From assembly GCF_036884655.1 (NCBI RefSeq), contig NC_088340.1, positions 3,239,001 through 3,303,000 on the forward strand: a stretch of DNA of 64,000 nt, written 5' to 3'. The notes below the pieces were generated by a model that searched no databases, was not told the DNA's origin, and saw nothing but the letters and a program-made list of their open reading frames with translations. Numbering within the stretch: position 1 is the first letter of the stretch; the number at the start of each line of letters is the position of its first letter. The DNA comes from Musa acuminata AAA Group. Taxonomy: Eukaryota; Streptophyta; Magnoliopsida; Zingiberales; Musaceae. A program made the position numbers and the translations under genes. This document shows positions 23,532 to 34,347 of this stretch, piece by piece.

Positions 23532-26500
23532 TCAAGGAACCCACCAGATGAGGCAGCGCTGCACAACTCCGGGTTGCGTATGTTGATTCATTTCCCCAAT
23601 GTCTATAGCAGCAAAGTCATCCCTCTTCAGGGTAGGACAAGGCAGAGGCTCGTTGACATCATGATAGTACTTGAGCAGGACAACCATTTTCTTCCAAAGT
23701 GAACTCTGCCGCCCAGCTGCAGCTTGTAGCTCATCCCATTCCGTGTAGATGAATCTTGCTAGGAAGATCAACAATGCGAGCACCGAGACAACTCCTGTGA
23801 TGAGAAAGAGGCCCCCGAAGCTCCTAAAGGCTAGACTCGAAGATGCCAAGTTGTTGCTCTGGTTTGGACAACTTGTCGGATCCCCAAACCATGCCTTTTC
23901 GATCTCTGTCATCCTTTCCCCTTCCGTTATGTTTAGGATAGCCCTGGAAATGTCAGACACCAGCGGCGACCCTCTAGGGAAAACCTACAGGACACAAAGA
24001 TACAGATGCATGTTGGATTCATCTGCAACAAAGAAGAAAGGAGGTATAGAAACTTACGAAGCCAAAACCGTCGGTCTTGTACGTCGGACCGACCATGGCG
24101 AAGTCATCGCAATACTGCGATAGGACGAGCCTGAGATAAGGTATCTCATCAAAGAATGCATCGACCCCTCCGTTTGCGCTCCCGTTGGACAAAGCTTCAG
24201 CGTACTGCCCAATCGTGCTGTAGTTTTTGAGCTTTTGCTCTTGAAATCCCATCCTTTTGAGCATACCAGCCACGAATGATCCGTCTTGGTACCCAATGGA
24301 GGCCCCTGATTTCAAAAGCTGGTTCACGTCGGTCACCGAAGGCTGAAGCTGCTGCACGGTGAGCATCGATGTCAGGCTCGCTGTGTAGCTCGACGTCAGT
24401 ATCAGCACCACAAACACCCAGATGATCACCACGAACCGTGTGAGGTTGCTCTGCAGCTTCTCCTCTGGAAAAACACAGAGCAAGACCAAACGAGTTGAAT
24501 TGGTTGTCATCATCCACTCGGAGTAACGATAGGGGTCATCACGATGAGGACATACTATGCGAAAAGACGAGAATGGAGAAGGCGAAGTAGAAGATGATTC
24601 CAAACTGCTCCAGTGGTTTCCCAGCAAACTCCTCGTTCTCCCGGTGCTCGATCACCCAGACCACGAACCCAGTAAACACAAAGAAGGCTAAGCTCCCGAG
24701 CCAGAGGTCGATGGTCAGCGGCTCCAAGAAGATCCACATGTTCTTGCTCTTGTCCCCCTCCACCGGCACGATCATCGACACTCCTGATTCAGTGAATGGC
24801 ATTGTGAACTCCACGAATTGAGATCGGTTGGCAAGGATCGTGGTGTCGCCCACCACTGCATCAAAGTTCTGTTCACCATCCAAATTAGTTGGAAGACACA
24901 CACGATGGTAATCTCATTTACTATCGCTATTCAAGCGGTGTGGCACGTGAACCAACCTTCAGTTTAACTTGGTAGACGAAGTTGTCGTAAGATTCGGACG
25001 AATTGGGGAAGGGGATGTACTCGAAGGGGACGGCATATGGCAGCGAATCCATGACGGCCTGGAAGACGTCGATGCAGAAGCCGGTGACGGTGGTTCTGTC
25101 GGTTGCCGGATCCGTAGTCACCTTCACGAACTGGTCGAATCCGTGCTTGACCGGAACGGCGATCCGGAGCTTCTTTCCGTTGGTGGGCATCTCCCAACCT
25201 TTGGGCACGTCCTTCGGCTCGCCCGGCCAGATGACGGACCTCAGGCCCGCATCGTTTGTGGACTCGAGATCCCTCGAGATCCCGTTTCCCGGAGTCCAGA
25301 ACCCAATCGTCCTCCCGCTTTTTCCGTTGACATTGACGATCTCGAAGGCTGACGACTGGAGCTGGCCGTCGACGAGCTGGAACTCTCCTGCCAACCCCCG
25401 GAATCGGGTGCCCATAATGGCTTCCAGTAGCGCCGGCCCGGTCTGGCTCACGCCAAGCCGCCCCAAGTCGGTGGAGTTATTCTCGGACTGTAGGCTTTGG
25501 AAGGCTGTGCGGGCTGATACCGCCTTTTCGACGGCCATCGCGACGGCGCGGGCCGTGTCGTACGCCCACAACTGGAAAACCGTGGGGTCGGTGGGTTCGA
25601 GTGTGGGGTTGTCCTGCCGAAATTTCCGCTTGAACCGGGCCGTGAAGTCGTCGATCTCCTCGGATCGGTTCACGTAGGGCCGCACGCCGATCACGCCCTG
25701 CATTGCCTCGGCGACCGTCCGCTGATCGAGCAGGTCGAGGACGTCGGTGATCCCATCGGTGGTGATCCACACGTAGCCGTCGTCCATCATGCCCAGCTGG
25801 TGTGCCCTCCGGAAGAGGCGGGCGCCGAGGGCGGGGAGCATGTGGACGACGAAGACGCGCGTCTGCATGGTCATGAGCCTGTACAGCTCCTTGTCGAGTT
25901 CGTCACTGGTGGCTTCGGTGGGGATGACGCTGCGGTAGGGGACGCGGGCATCGACAGCTTGGAGAGCGTCGATGAGGAAGGGGACGATGCCGGCGCCGTA
26001 CTCGGAGTCTTCGTAGACGGGGACCGCCTGGCGCCAGCCGAAGTACTGCGTCACCGCGGCGATGGCGTCGACCTGGGAGGAATCGTTGGTGGTGGTGCGG
26101 ACGAAGAAGGGGGTGTGGGCTGGGGAGAGGGACGGGCTGGACGCCGAGAAGGAGAGGACGGGGACCTGCGTCTTGTTGCCGATTTGGATGACGAAGTCGG
26201 CCTCGGTGGATGTCATAGGCCCGATGATGGCCTTCACTTGGACGTCCTTCAGCATCGCCACCGCTGCCGCAAAGCGCAAAGAGTTAAAGAGTTAGACGTC
26301 ACGCCAAAAATGGACAAAATGCACCTTTCATTCCGCAATTTGGCCCTCGTTACACGGTGGATCAGAGCCCAAGTGGCCACATCCAGAAGGTACGATTTGC
26401 TTGTTTGTATTTTATTATTTTTAGTAATTCGAACGACGACTTTGACAAGTCCAAGTCAAACATGGTAAATTTGACTTGCAAGCATAGAACAACTACGTGA

Positions 26501-26950
26501 CTGGAGTCATTTTTTGCTGATTGCTTGTCATTCCGAATGCAAGTTTCTTTATGGAATCGAAATCTCAATCACAGCCCCCAGTCCGTCTTTGGTTTTCCTA
26601 AGTATCTGCTATATGCCGTGAGATCGGTGGTGCCATACTGGGGAAGGGGATTGATTACCTGCTGCCGCTGCCCCGATGGCTTCGTTCTCCGAGTCCTTGA
26701 CTTGTAGAACCACCCTCGTGGTGTAGTTTCTATGGACGGCATAGAAGTCTTCTATCGCCATCGAAATGCTCGTCCGGCTCATCTTCCCCGGAAAAGACTG
26801 AAGGTAGAGAATCACGCCGACGTCCACCGGCACGGTCGAATTCTGCGCCGAAACCAGTACTCCGAAGTCATAGCGGCCGGCGAAGAAAGAGAAGCAGCAG
26901 AAGAACACGAAGGAAGAGGCCAGGAAGGGAAGATGGAGGGATCTTTCCAT
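23532..26950 (-). CDS. GLR: Glutamate receptor-like channel GLR-B, five exons, shortened C-terminal tail
   Basis: Amino-acid-gated cation channel of the plant GLR family. Exons in gene order: 26950-26659, 26263-24957, 24868-24556, 24464-24058, 23984-23532; all junctions are GT-AG and phases agree, giving 923 aa. The start ATG (26950) is followed by a hydrophobic signal peptide and GVILYLQSFPGKM; an ATG 30 bases upstream is not matched in GLR-C. The ligand domains (AIIGPMTSTEADFV; GKKLRIAVPV; DAVVGDTTI; MPFTESGVSM), M1 (WLGSLAFFVFTGFVVWV), pore loop, M3 (SYTASLTSMLTVQQL), S2 (YKTDGFGF) and M4 (FGGLFLITGVVSVLALL) are intact. Relative to GLR-C one C is missing in the last exon (near 23565), so the tail after NQHTQPGV ends early as VQRCLIWWVP, 29 residues shorter. 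Exon 2 is GC-rich. The channel core should be functional. Confidence 0.93.
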
Positions 26951-27180
26951 TAACTCCAACCGCAGCATCCCCCGAGCCAACCGAGTAGTACTCCCGTCCT
27001 TTTAACGGCGGAGGTTGGCTAGAAGAAGAAGGAACAAGTCAAAGTAGGACAAGAATCTAGCGTGTCTGGTTTACAAATCGGTACGATAGCTTTGACATAT
27101 ATGGTTTCTAAGTGTAAGTATGCCACTCCATAAAGCCTCGGACTTTGAAGGAATCCGGTCACCGCCTTTAAAACTTGAGG

Positions 27181-27310
27181 AGGGGCTAACTACATGTTGC
27201 CTCTACTTAGCTGTTTTCGATCTTTATGTTTTAAAAAGTTATATTGGTATCTTTATGGTTAAAAAAATAAAATAATTAGATCTATTTACTCTAATAATAT
27301 CAGGTTTTAT
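27181..27310. mobile_element. Half of a foldback/MITE-like element
   Basis: GGGGCTAACTACATG...TTTTAAAAAGTTATATTGG resembles one arm of the element at 41546-41840. It begins exactly where unit 1 of the duplication stops matching unit 2 (after CTTGAGGAG), so this insertion helps explain the divergence of the two tails. Confidence 0.4.
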
Positions 27311-27618
27311 TAATAAAAATATAAAAATAAAAGATAAATTTTTTTTAAGTTTGATAATTGATGGCATTGATGGCATATGATAATGCCACTAGTGTCGATG
27401 TTGGCATATGATAACACCGATGGCGTCGGTGGTGGCGGACCCCTCCCCCTCCCCCCTTTTCCCGATGTCGAGTGATCGTCGCCCTTTGCCTCCTCGACCA
27501 CTTCCTTGTTGCTACCACTCCACCTCCCCCCTCATCCTCCCTTTCTCCTTCTCCACCCTCGCCCCCAGCATCGAGCATGTTCGCCACCTTTGCCATGGCA
27601 ACTATGTCATTGTCCTTA

Positions 27619-29170
27619 TGTTGAGAAATTTATGGTGATATCATATGCGTATGGAAAGAACAGAAACAAAAATTATAAATTTTTTATATAAAAAAGGTTT
27701 TTTATTATCGTGCAAAAATTGGTGTACAAAAACCCGTGAAATCAAAAACTACGTGTAAGATAATTACCTAAGCATATCGTATATCCATAAATTTCTATAG
27801 ATATGTGAGAGAGGATGAAGGAGGTCAAGCGTCCTCCTCTCTAACGGTGATCCATGCGGTAGGGGTTTTGAAGATGCTCCTCAAATCGTTGCTCAAATCT
27901 TCTCGTTGTGTGCACCATGCAATCAAGAAGGGGCCGATCTTTCTTGTTGTCCACACGTCCTAAATATGGGTTGTTGGTTGAGGAGGAGAGGTGGAGAGGA
28001 GAATAGGAGGTGACAGCAAAAAATCTTAGCCCTTTTGGTTCTTTCATATTTATAAAGGTCCCTTATCAACTTAACCCTGATTGATCTTGTCATATTGGGT
28101 ATTGGATTTTTATCTAATTACTCAAGCCTCTCAAATTAGTGAGCCTCTATATAATAATATCTTATTAGCTCTTATTTGATTTCATCTATGAGATTCAATA
28201 ATTCAGGGGTTTAATGGATATCCAATAAGATAGGGGCTTTAGCGGATATCTCATATCCAAACCTTTATTTGTCGCAACACCTATCATATGCATGTGACCC
28301 TTTGGGCTCAATATCGAGCTGGTCGTGAGTCATACATGTCAAAACTCCTTCTGGCTCAATGAATTATTATCTCAATAATAATTCACTCGACTCATCGACT
28401 GCGGATGCACTAGGCTATTATGCTACAATCCCCATACGATATGAGGGAATCCAATCATTTGGATATATCTGTCTTGAGTTACCATATATATGTAGTTTTT
28501 TATCCATCTAATATCCCAAAAATTATATACCGATCATAGTGTTATCAGGTCTATACAGTTTCTACTCGAGTCTTGTTCTAATCGGATTCTTCCGGAGAAC
28601 TCTTTCTCTCTCTCACTCCGAATTACCTTGGCTAAGGATTTGTTTAAGCAAGAACATATGAAATATTCCTCTTATGATACCACAAGCGGATGATCCTCTA
28701 TCGACACTCAATAGCCCTCGTAAGGTTGATTGTCACTCTCGATGACCATATGTGTTATATCTGAAACTTCTAAACTTATAAGTCATGTATCAAAGAGTGG
28801 AGTACTCATACTGGACATCCTTGGTATCTTAAGTCTAAGGACCAAATACACTATTGGGACGATGGAATCGTTGTCTGACAATAATGTATCATCAATCATT
28901 CAGCATTCCATGAGTATATCAATCAGTGAACTCATTCTCTAATAAGCACTTACATTATAGTCCTAGTGTCCCCATATGAGCAGCTATGAGATTAGCCGCC
29001 TCCATTATATGGATAGATATATAACATACCGATTTTTTCAGTTATATCGATGTCTCTCTCGAGTAATATATGACCAAAATTATTTATGGTTTGTGTTTAA
29101 AGATGAATCGGTTTCATTATCGTGATCTTATCATGATTTGATTCCCATTGTACAGATCCATTGATATCAT
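27619..29170 (-). mobile_element. Retrotransposon-derived noncoding sequence, LTR-like
   Basis: About 1.5 kb without coding capacity, present in unit 1 only. On the minus strand a TTTATAAATATG TATA-like box (near 28049-28059) is followed by a leader-like tract, and the end reads ...TTTCTCAACA near 27619, as LTR ends do. The upstream part (28300-29100, with CTCAATAGCCCTCGTAAGG and GAGCAGCTATGAGATTAGCC) recalls noncoding sequence of large plant copia elements. The family assignment and right boundary are uncertain; no target-site duplication was found. Confidence 0.4.
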
Positions 29171-29389
29171 AATATATTTATATGATAAATAATATAAACT
29201 GAGAAATTATCATAATAATAATAAGTAAAAAAAGTTGATGTGATGTCTCTTGTGTTATTACTCGCATGATTGACTTGCCCGACTAACATCTCATCCACGC
29301 TCTCTCCTCCATCTGCCCCGTAGTCGTCTACTAGTCCTATTCCCTCACCTGCCCTCCTCTTCAACTTCTTCATTGGCTGATGGTAATAA

Positions 29390-30480
29390 TTTGATGGAAA
29401 ACTTAGAGCGCGAAGTCTTGGATGATGGTTATAATTCATTCACGATAAGGAAAGCCACTAAGTGTTTGATTCTTTTACACGATGGTTAAACCAACGAAGT
29501 CTTGACAACGATGGTAATAGATATTGCGATTGGGAAAACAAAAAACAGAGACGGGTGACATGTAGAAGATGCGAGGGCCACATCTTCCTCATCTCGATAA
29601 TGTATCGGAAAGCGAGGCAAATACTATCCACTCAAGTCTCTATTGAGACATCTAAGTTGGTTAATATATTATTACACAAGTAATAAATCCTATATTCAAG
29701 TTTTAAGAAAAATACTACTTGCTCAACATGACCCAAGACTTTGATGGAAAACTTGGAGCGCAAAGTCTAGGATGATGGTTATAATTCAAGTTGAAGAAAG
29801 CGACCAAGCGTTTGATTCTTTTACACGAAGGTTATACCAACCAAGTCTTGACAATGATGGTAATAAATATATATTACGTTTGATTCTTGTAATGTTTTCA
29901 GCGTTGGCATTATCAAATCCATCAATTATGTTACTGGTCGGATGCACTCGAAAGACTTTGGGAAGAATGTAGAGAACTTTCTTATGCAGAAGAAGCACAA
30001 TAATCTTCGTTAGTTATGTGACATGTAGGAGATGCGAGGGCCACATCTTCCTCATCTCGGAATGCGAGGCAAAGACTATCCACTCAAGTCTCTGTTGAGA
30101 CATCTAAGTTGGTTTCAAATGCTACCTGCTCAACGCGGTCGATCCATGACTTTGATGGAAAACTTGGAGCACGAAGTCTAGGATGATGGTTATAATTCAA
30201 GTTAAAGAAAGCGACCAAGTGTTTGATTCTTTTACGCGAAGGTTATACCAACCAAGTATTGACATCGATGGTCAAAGATATATATTATGATTGGAAGAGA
30301 AAAACAGAGACAGATTGCTTTCTTTCTTGGGATGTTTGCAGCGTTGGCAGTATCAAATTCATCAATTATGTTGCTGTCGGATGCACTTGAAACACTTGGG
30401 AAGAATGCAGAAGAAGCACAATAATCTCCGTTAGTTATGTGACATGCAATTAATATGGTTGGAAAATTCTAAACCTTGAT
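29390..30480 (+). repeat. Three tandem copies of a 350-410 bp unit
   Basis: Units start with TTGATGGAAAACTTRGAGC at about 29390, 29741 and 30151. Each holds CCAAGYGTTTGATTCTTTTAC, AACCAAGTMTTGACA and, in the last two, GGATGCACTYGAAA with AGAAGAAGCACAATAATC. One further copy lies at 38241 in unit 2. Units 1 and 2 share a GTGACATGTAGRAGATGCGAGGGCCACATC module. No coding function is evident. Confidence 0.75.
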
Positions 30481-30577
30481 TTGACTCAACTCATGGAGAG
30501 AAAGAAAGGGACGAGCATGCAACAAAATACTTTGGAGTTTGGTCATGGAGAATATAGCCTCTATTCTACGTTGCTTG

Positions 30578-31090
30578 TGTTGGTGAAGGAATCAGCATGG
30601 TTCGGTTCGATCCCGGATGTGTAAGGTCGCTCAGGTGGAGACTCGGACAGCGGAAGTGCGTGTCGGGTGGGTTGAGCTAAGAGTCTTGTTGTTTGTTTCT
30701 GCGTCGCCAACCCCTGCACACGGGTCGAGATCGGGAGAGGGATTTTCTGACTCGATCCTTTTGAAGCTTAAGTTAGTGTTGAGTGATAAGAGTGAGTTGA
30801 ATATGTGAAAAGTCCTCCTCCATCTGATTAAGGAGGGTTAGCTTTTATACTTACGAGAATGAGTTGGTCGTACGGGGTCAATTAATTATAGTCGGCTTAA
30901 GTTTCTGTGCGACCGTCGATCGACTTGCATGGATCAGCATCGTGCGGTGCCGCCTCAAGCTTTCTGGGACGATTGTACTGTGATGATATCGTTTCATATG
31001 GAGGGGGTGGCGAGCGGCTACCTACCACGTTCGTATCATTATGTCAGCTTGTTTTGATCAACGTGCGCGATACCAAAATGTGCCCTATCA
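30578..31090. mobile_element. Solo LTR (513 bp) with 5 bp target-site duplication
   Basis: The element begins TGTTGGTGAAGG and ends GTGCCCTATCA (TG...CA), and is flanked on both sides by GCTTG (30573-30577 and 31091-31095). The other duplication unit has the unoccupied site: near 38660-38680 the sequence runs CTATGTTGCTTGTAACCCC with a single GCTTG. This is direct evidence for insertion, followed by LTR-LTR recombination or an LTR-only element. Which strand is sense is unclear. Confidence 0.85.
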
Positions 31091-32238
31091 GCTTGTAACC
31101 CCAATCTATCGTGAATTAGGATGCTATCAGCATTGACTATTATCCGATCACTTCATGTTTTTTATTCTGGATTAGAAAAGTCAACGATTATTTTTTTTGA
31201 CGACAAGTCCAAATTAATGGAGTTGACCTCATTCATGCGTTCTTAGTGTTGAAAGAATAATGTTGTGGTGACGCGGATTGCTTTTCTGTAGCTTCATAAG
31301 TGTCATCAAACAAATTTGTTTGTCTTGTTTACTTGGGTATCTTTGGGGACAGAGACGATCCTTGTTCTTGTCGGGCACAGTGTGATGAAGCTTCACGGTG
31401 GTTTCTGCGTCTATTCATGTGTCATCATATTGTACTTCTCTAGATTATTTTGTCGTGGGAATGTGTGTCCATCAGATGCTGTTCCATAGTATTGTAATCA
31501 GTCGATGAGGAGAGAGAGGATGTCAAGTGGATTCAACGTCGTCATTGCACTGAGACGGGAGGATAGAACGACTGGCTCGTCTCTTTGAGTCCTCCTGCGA
31601 GTGCCAACTTGTTCCTATAAAGAAGTTGCCAAATGCAGAAGGTCAATGGCTGACAAGATCTCGACATTGTCATGCGGGAATAGAAGGATTTGGACTCGAA
31701 AGACAAGCAATAGATTAGACGATATAAGAATGCATCGGATGCATAGTTGTTGTGGGAAGGAATTTTCATGTCAATCGTGAGATCATCGGCGACAGGGGTA
31801 GTCTTATTGTGAGGACGTCCTCTTGTGTCAAGGAATGGCCGCCGCCCCAAGAGAGGAAGGATGTAGAGGTGGCTGCACGAGTTGTGTTATAAGATAATAT
31901 AGATCGGATCATTAAGATTCATTATTGCTCGATCAAAATTTTTGGATGTAATTAATTGGAGATACCGACCAATAGTTGTTGGCGAAATAAAGAAAGCAAT
32001 CATGTGAATTTTGGATGATGAAAGCCAAATATGAGTGAGGACATCAAAAGTTACTTGGCCAAATATAGTGGAGCTTCTGTAGTTTATAGGGCTGTAAACA
32101 GATTGGGATCCAAAGAGAAGAGGAAGGCATGATTCAATTTATTTTATTTCATTCTTCATTCATCATCAAAAGATTAGATAGAAATTTTCTTTTATTCATC
32201 TACCTCTTGATCTAATTACACTGATCATTTTGTACATT

Positions 32239-32278
32239 CTATAGTATAGTATAGTATAGTATAGTATAGTATAGTATA

Positions 32279-32344
<66 letters not shown>
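32239..32344. repeat. (TATAG)n and (TA)n microsatellite
   Basis: About eight TATAG units are followed by a long TA run. Unit 2 of the duplication has the same site at about 39870-39901, with one TATAG and a shorter TA run, so the array changed length after duplication. Confidence 0.9.
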
Positions 32345-32346
<2 letters not shown>

Positions 32347-32413
32347 CACCACATATCAAATAAATAGATATTTGATAATATCCTTATTAGGGATGAACTT
32401 TGCTATAGGGCTT

Positions 32414-34187
32414 AATGTGGAAGGAGGGTTACTCCTTATTAGGGACACTCCAATGAGGAGGTGCTACCCATGGCCCTAGGCCCCTTTGAGCAACGAGGGT
32501 ATGTGCCCCCCTTCCAACAAGCTGAATGTCGAAGGAGGGCCGAATGTTGCATGAACATCCTTCCAGTACCCCTCCCAATGAGCACTCCAATGAGGAGGTA
32601 CGACCCATGGCCCTCGGCCCCTTTGAGTAGGGAGGTCGAATCAAGACCCGACCACCCCCCCCCCCCCCCCCCCCTTTCCAGCAAGCTGATGCTAAGGTAT
32701 ATTTGCTTTCCTACTCTCGCCTACGACGATCAAATCAAGACCCAGTACAGTGGACTAATATCAGCACTCCCACCCACGATAGTCGAATCAAGACCCGCTA
32801 CAACAGAAGTCGCTATGGCAAACTGATGTTGATACTCCAGCCCATGATGATCAAATCAAGACTTACTATGGCGGACTAATATTGATCCTCTTGCTCATGC
32901 AGTTGAGCCAACACTTGCTACTGTGGACCTACACTCCCACCTAGGCGGTTGAGTACCTACCCCTATAAGTAAAAGAAGGGGTAAGCCCAAAAGAAGACCC
33001 AACCTCCCAAGCATAAAGGAGAGGCAAAAATGGAGAAAGAAACCTCTCGAAGCAGAAGGGGGGGGGGGGGTCAAAAAATAAGAGAAAATGAACTCTCGTG
33101 TGGAAGGGGGAGAACGAAGATAGAGAGGGAGGAAAAAAAGAGAGAGGTCTCTTAAGTCAACACTCATCTAAATAAAAAATTGCCCCAATAAGAAAGTACA
33201 CCCCACCCCAAATGGGCCTCGAACCAACCACAACGGTGCTAGTAACAAACCCAAAGCTAAACAACGATCATGTCACTACGTAGGAATGCAAGAAAGATGA
33301 CATCCTTTGATACCTCAATTCAAAGCTTTAAAGAACATCTTTTTTGGGGGCGGGGAGGAGGACAAATGATATGGATAATCCTAGACATTGCCGGCTTCCT
33401 CTGCCACATGGGCTAAAAGACAACACCCAGAACAACAAAGCACAAGGACCAAGGGTTGCACCGCTTACCTTGGCTTCTAGAAATGGGCCCACATGACCTA
33501 CTCATGATTGATACATCAACAGAAGCTATGCCTCTACATAATGATTGACGGCATGATCCGACTTCACAAGCCTTTCCTTCCGAACGATCGGTAGAGGGAT
33601 CACGTCCTACTTGACCCAAAAATGTAAAGGGATCAACCGGAGGAGCCCTCCCAAAGGTCCACCCTAGGCACCAGAGGACACACGCCAGCAAGCCGATCTC
33701 ATTAATACCTCCACCATACAAGGTAAATGAGGCTTTGTCGAACATACATCCAAGCCACTTAGCACCCAAGTATAAAAGTTGATCCCCGGGCCAAGCACGG
33801 GCAAGCGAGCAAGAGCTCTTCACTCTCTCATTTATATCTCTCTCACTTACATTGTTAACCTCTCCCTCTCTCTCTTTCTCTCTCTCTCTCTTTTTGACTT
33901 CAGCATCGGAGGGATCAAGTCAAGATGCTCCCGACGCAAATCTATTGTGAAGGACCCTCGACGCCATCCGGTGACGTAACCAGAAAATGACCCAGGCTCT
34001 CCAACCCGACTCCACCATATTAAGGGTTGGACTGCCCCCAACAAGCTCCCTGCACAAGATCGCAATGCAATGCTAACCCTTTGTGTCAACAAGAGGGAGT
34101 CAATGTGAAGAATCTATACTTTATTGCAGAGGATCAATCGGGCCAACTCACCCGTCGATGCTTTTCGTATTTATTAAATGTTAAGTT
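32414..34187. mobile_element. Degenerate retrotransposon-like spacer between the duplication units
   Basis: Two imperfect copies of a roughly 130-base unit (CACTCCAATGAGGAGGT...CCCATGGCCCT...CCCCTTTGAG) lie at 32449 and 32584, followed by repeats of GAATCAAGACCCG-like phrases. A run of 20 C lies at 32655-32674 and one of 13 G at 33058-33070. From about 33780 the sequence has an LTR-like leader (CTCTCTC tract, then GGAGGGATCAAGTCAAGATG, CCCTCGACGCCATCCGGTGACG) and ends near GTGTCAACA (34091). No intact coding region is present. Confidence 0.5.
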
Positions 34188-34347
34188 TATGAACAGAATG
34201 CCCCCTTGGACTTCAAGTATGTTTACAATTGAGTGGCACCAACTGAGTAATGGTTACATGCCAAGTGACAATAAAAGCATGAGGTTACGAGACAAACGGG
34301 AGCAGGACATGAACAAGATCATCATGCTTCCTGGACCTCAGTCATTT

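Larger units (their letters stand above)
23288..32370. repeat. Tandem segmental duplication, unit 1
   Basis: This unit carries GLR-B and a noncoding tail. It matches 34188-39935 closely. The gene part is offset by 10,903 bases; the tail part, from about 30120 on, is offset by about 8,090 because unit 1 has extra sequence between about 27180 and 30120 and a 513 bp insertion at 30578-31090. The left edge is at TTATGAACAGAA; the right edge is after the TA-rich microsatellite and GACACCACATATC. Confidence 0.9.

Noticed and set aside
25800..26468. A 222-codon plus-strand open frame, repeated at 36703-37371
   Set aside because: It is antisense to GC-rich GLR exon 2. Its Asp/Glu/Gly-rich composition follows from high GC3 on the coding strand, and its conservation between units is due to the duplication.
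30600..30620. GGTTCGATCCC, like a tRNA B box
   Set aside because: No A box at the right distance and no cloverleaf; it lies inside the solo LTR.
33250..34091. A further complete solo LTR ending at GTGTCAACA
   Set aside because: No start with a matching target-site duplication (AGAGG expected) was found, so only an LTR-like fragment is claimed.
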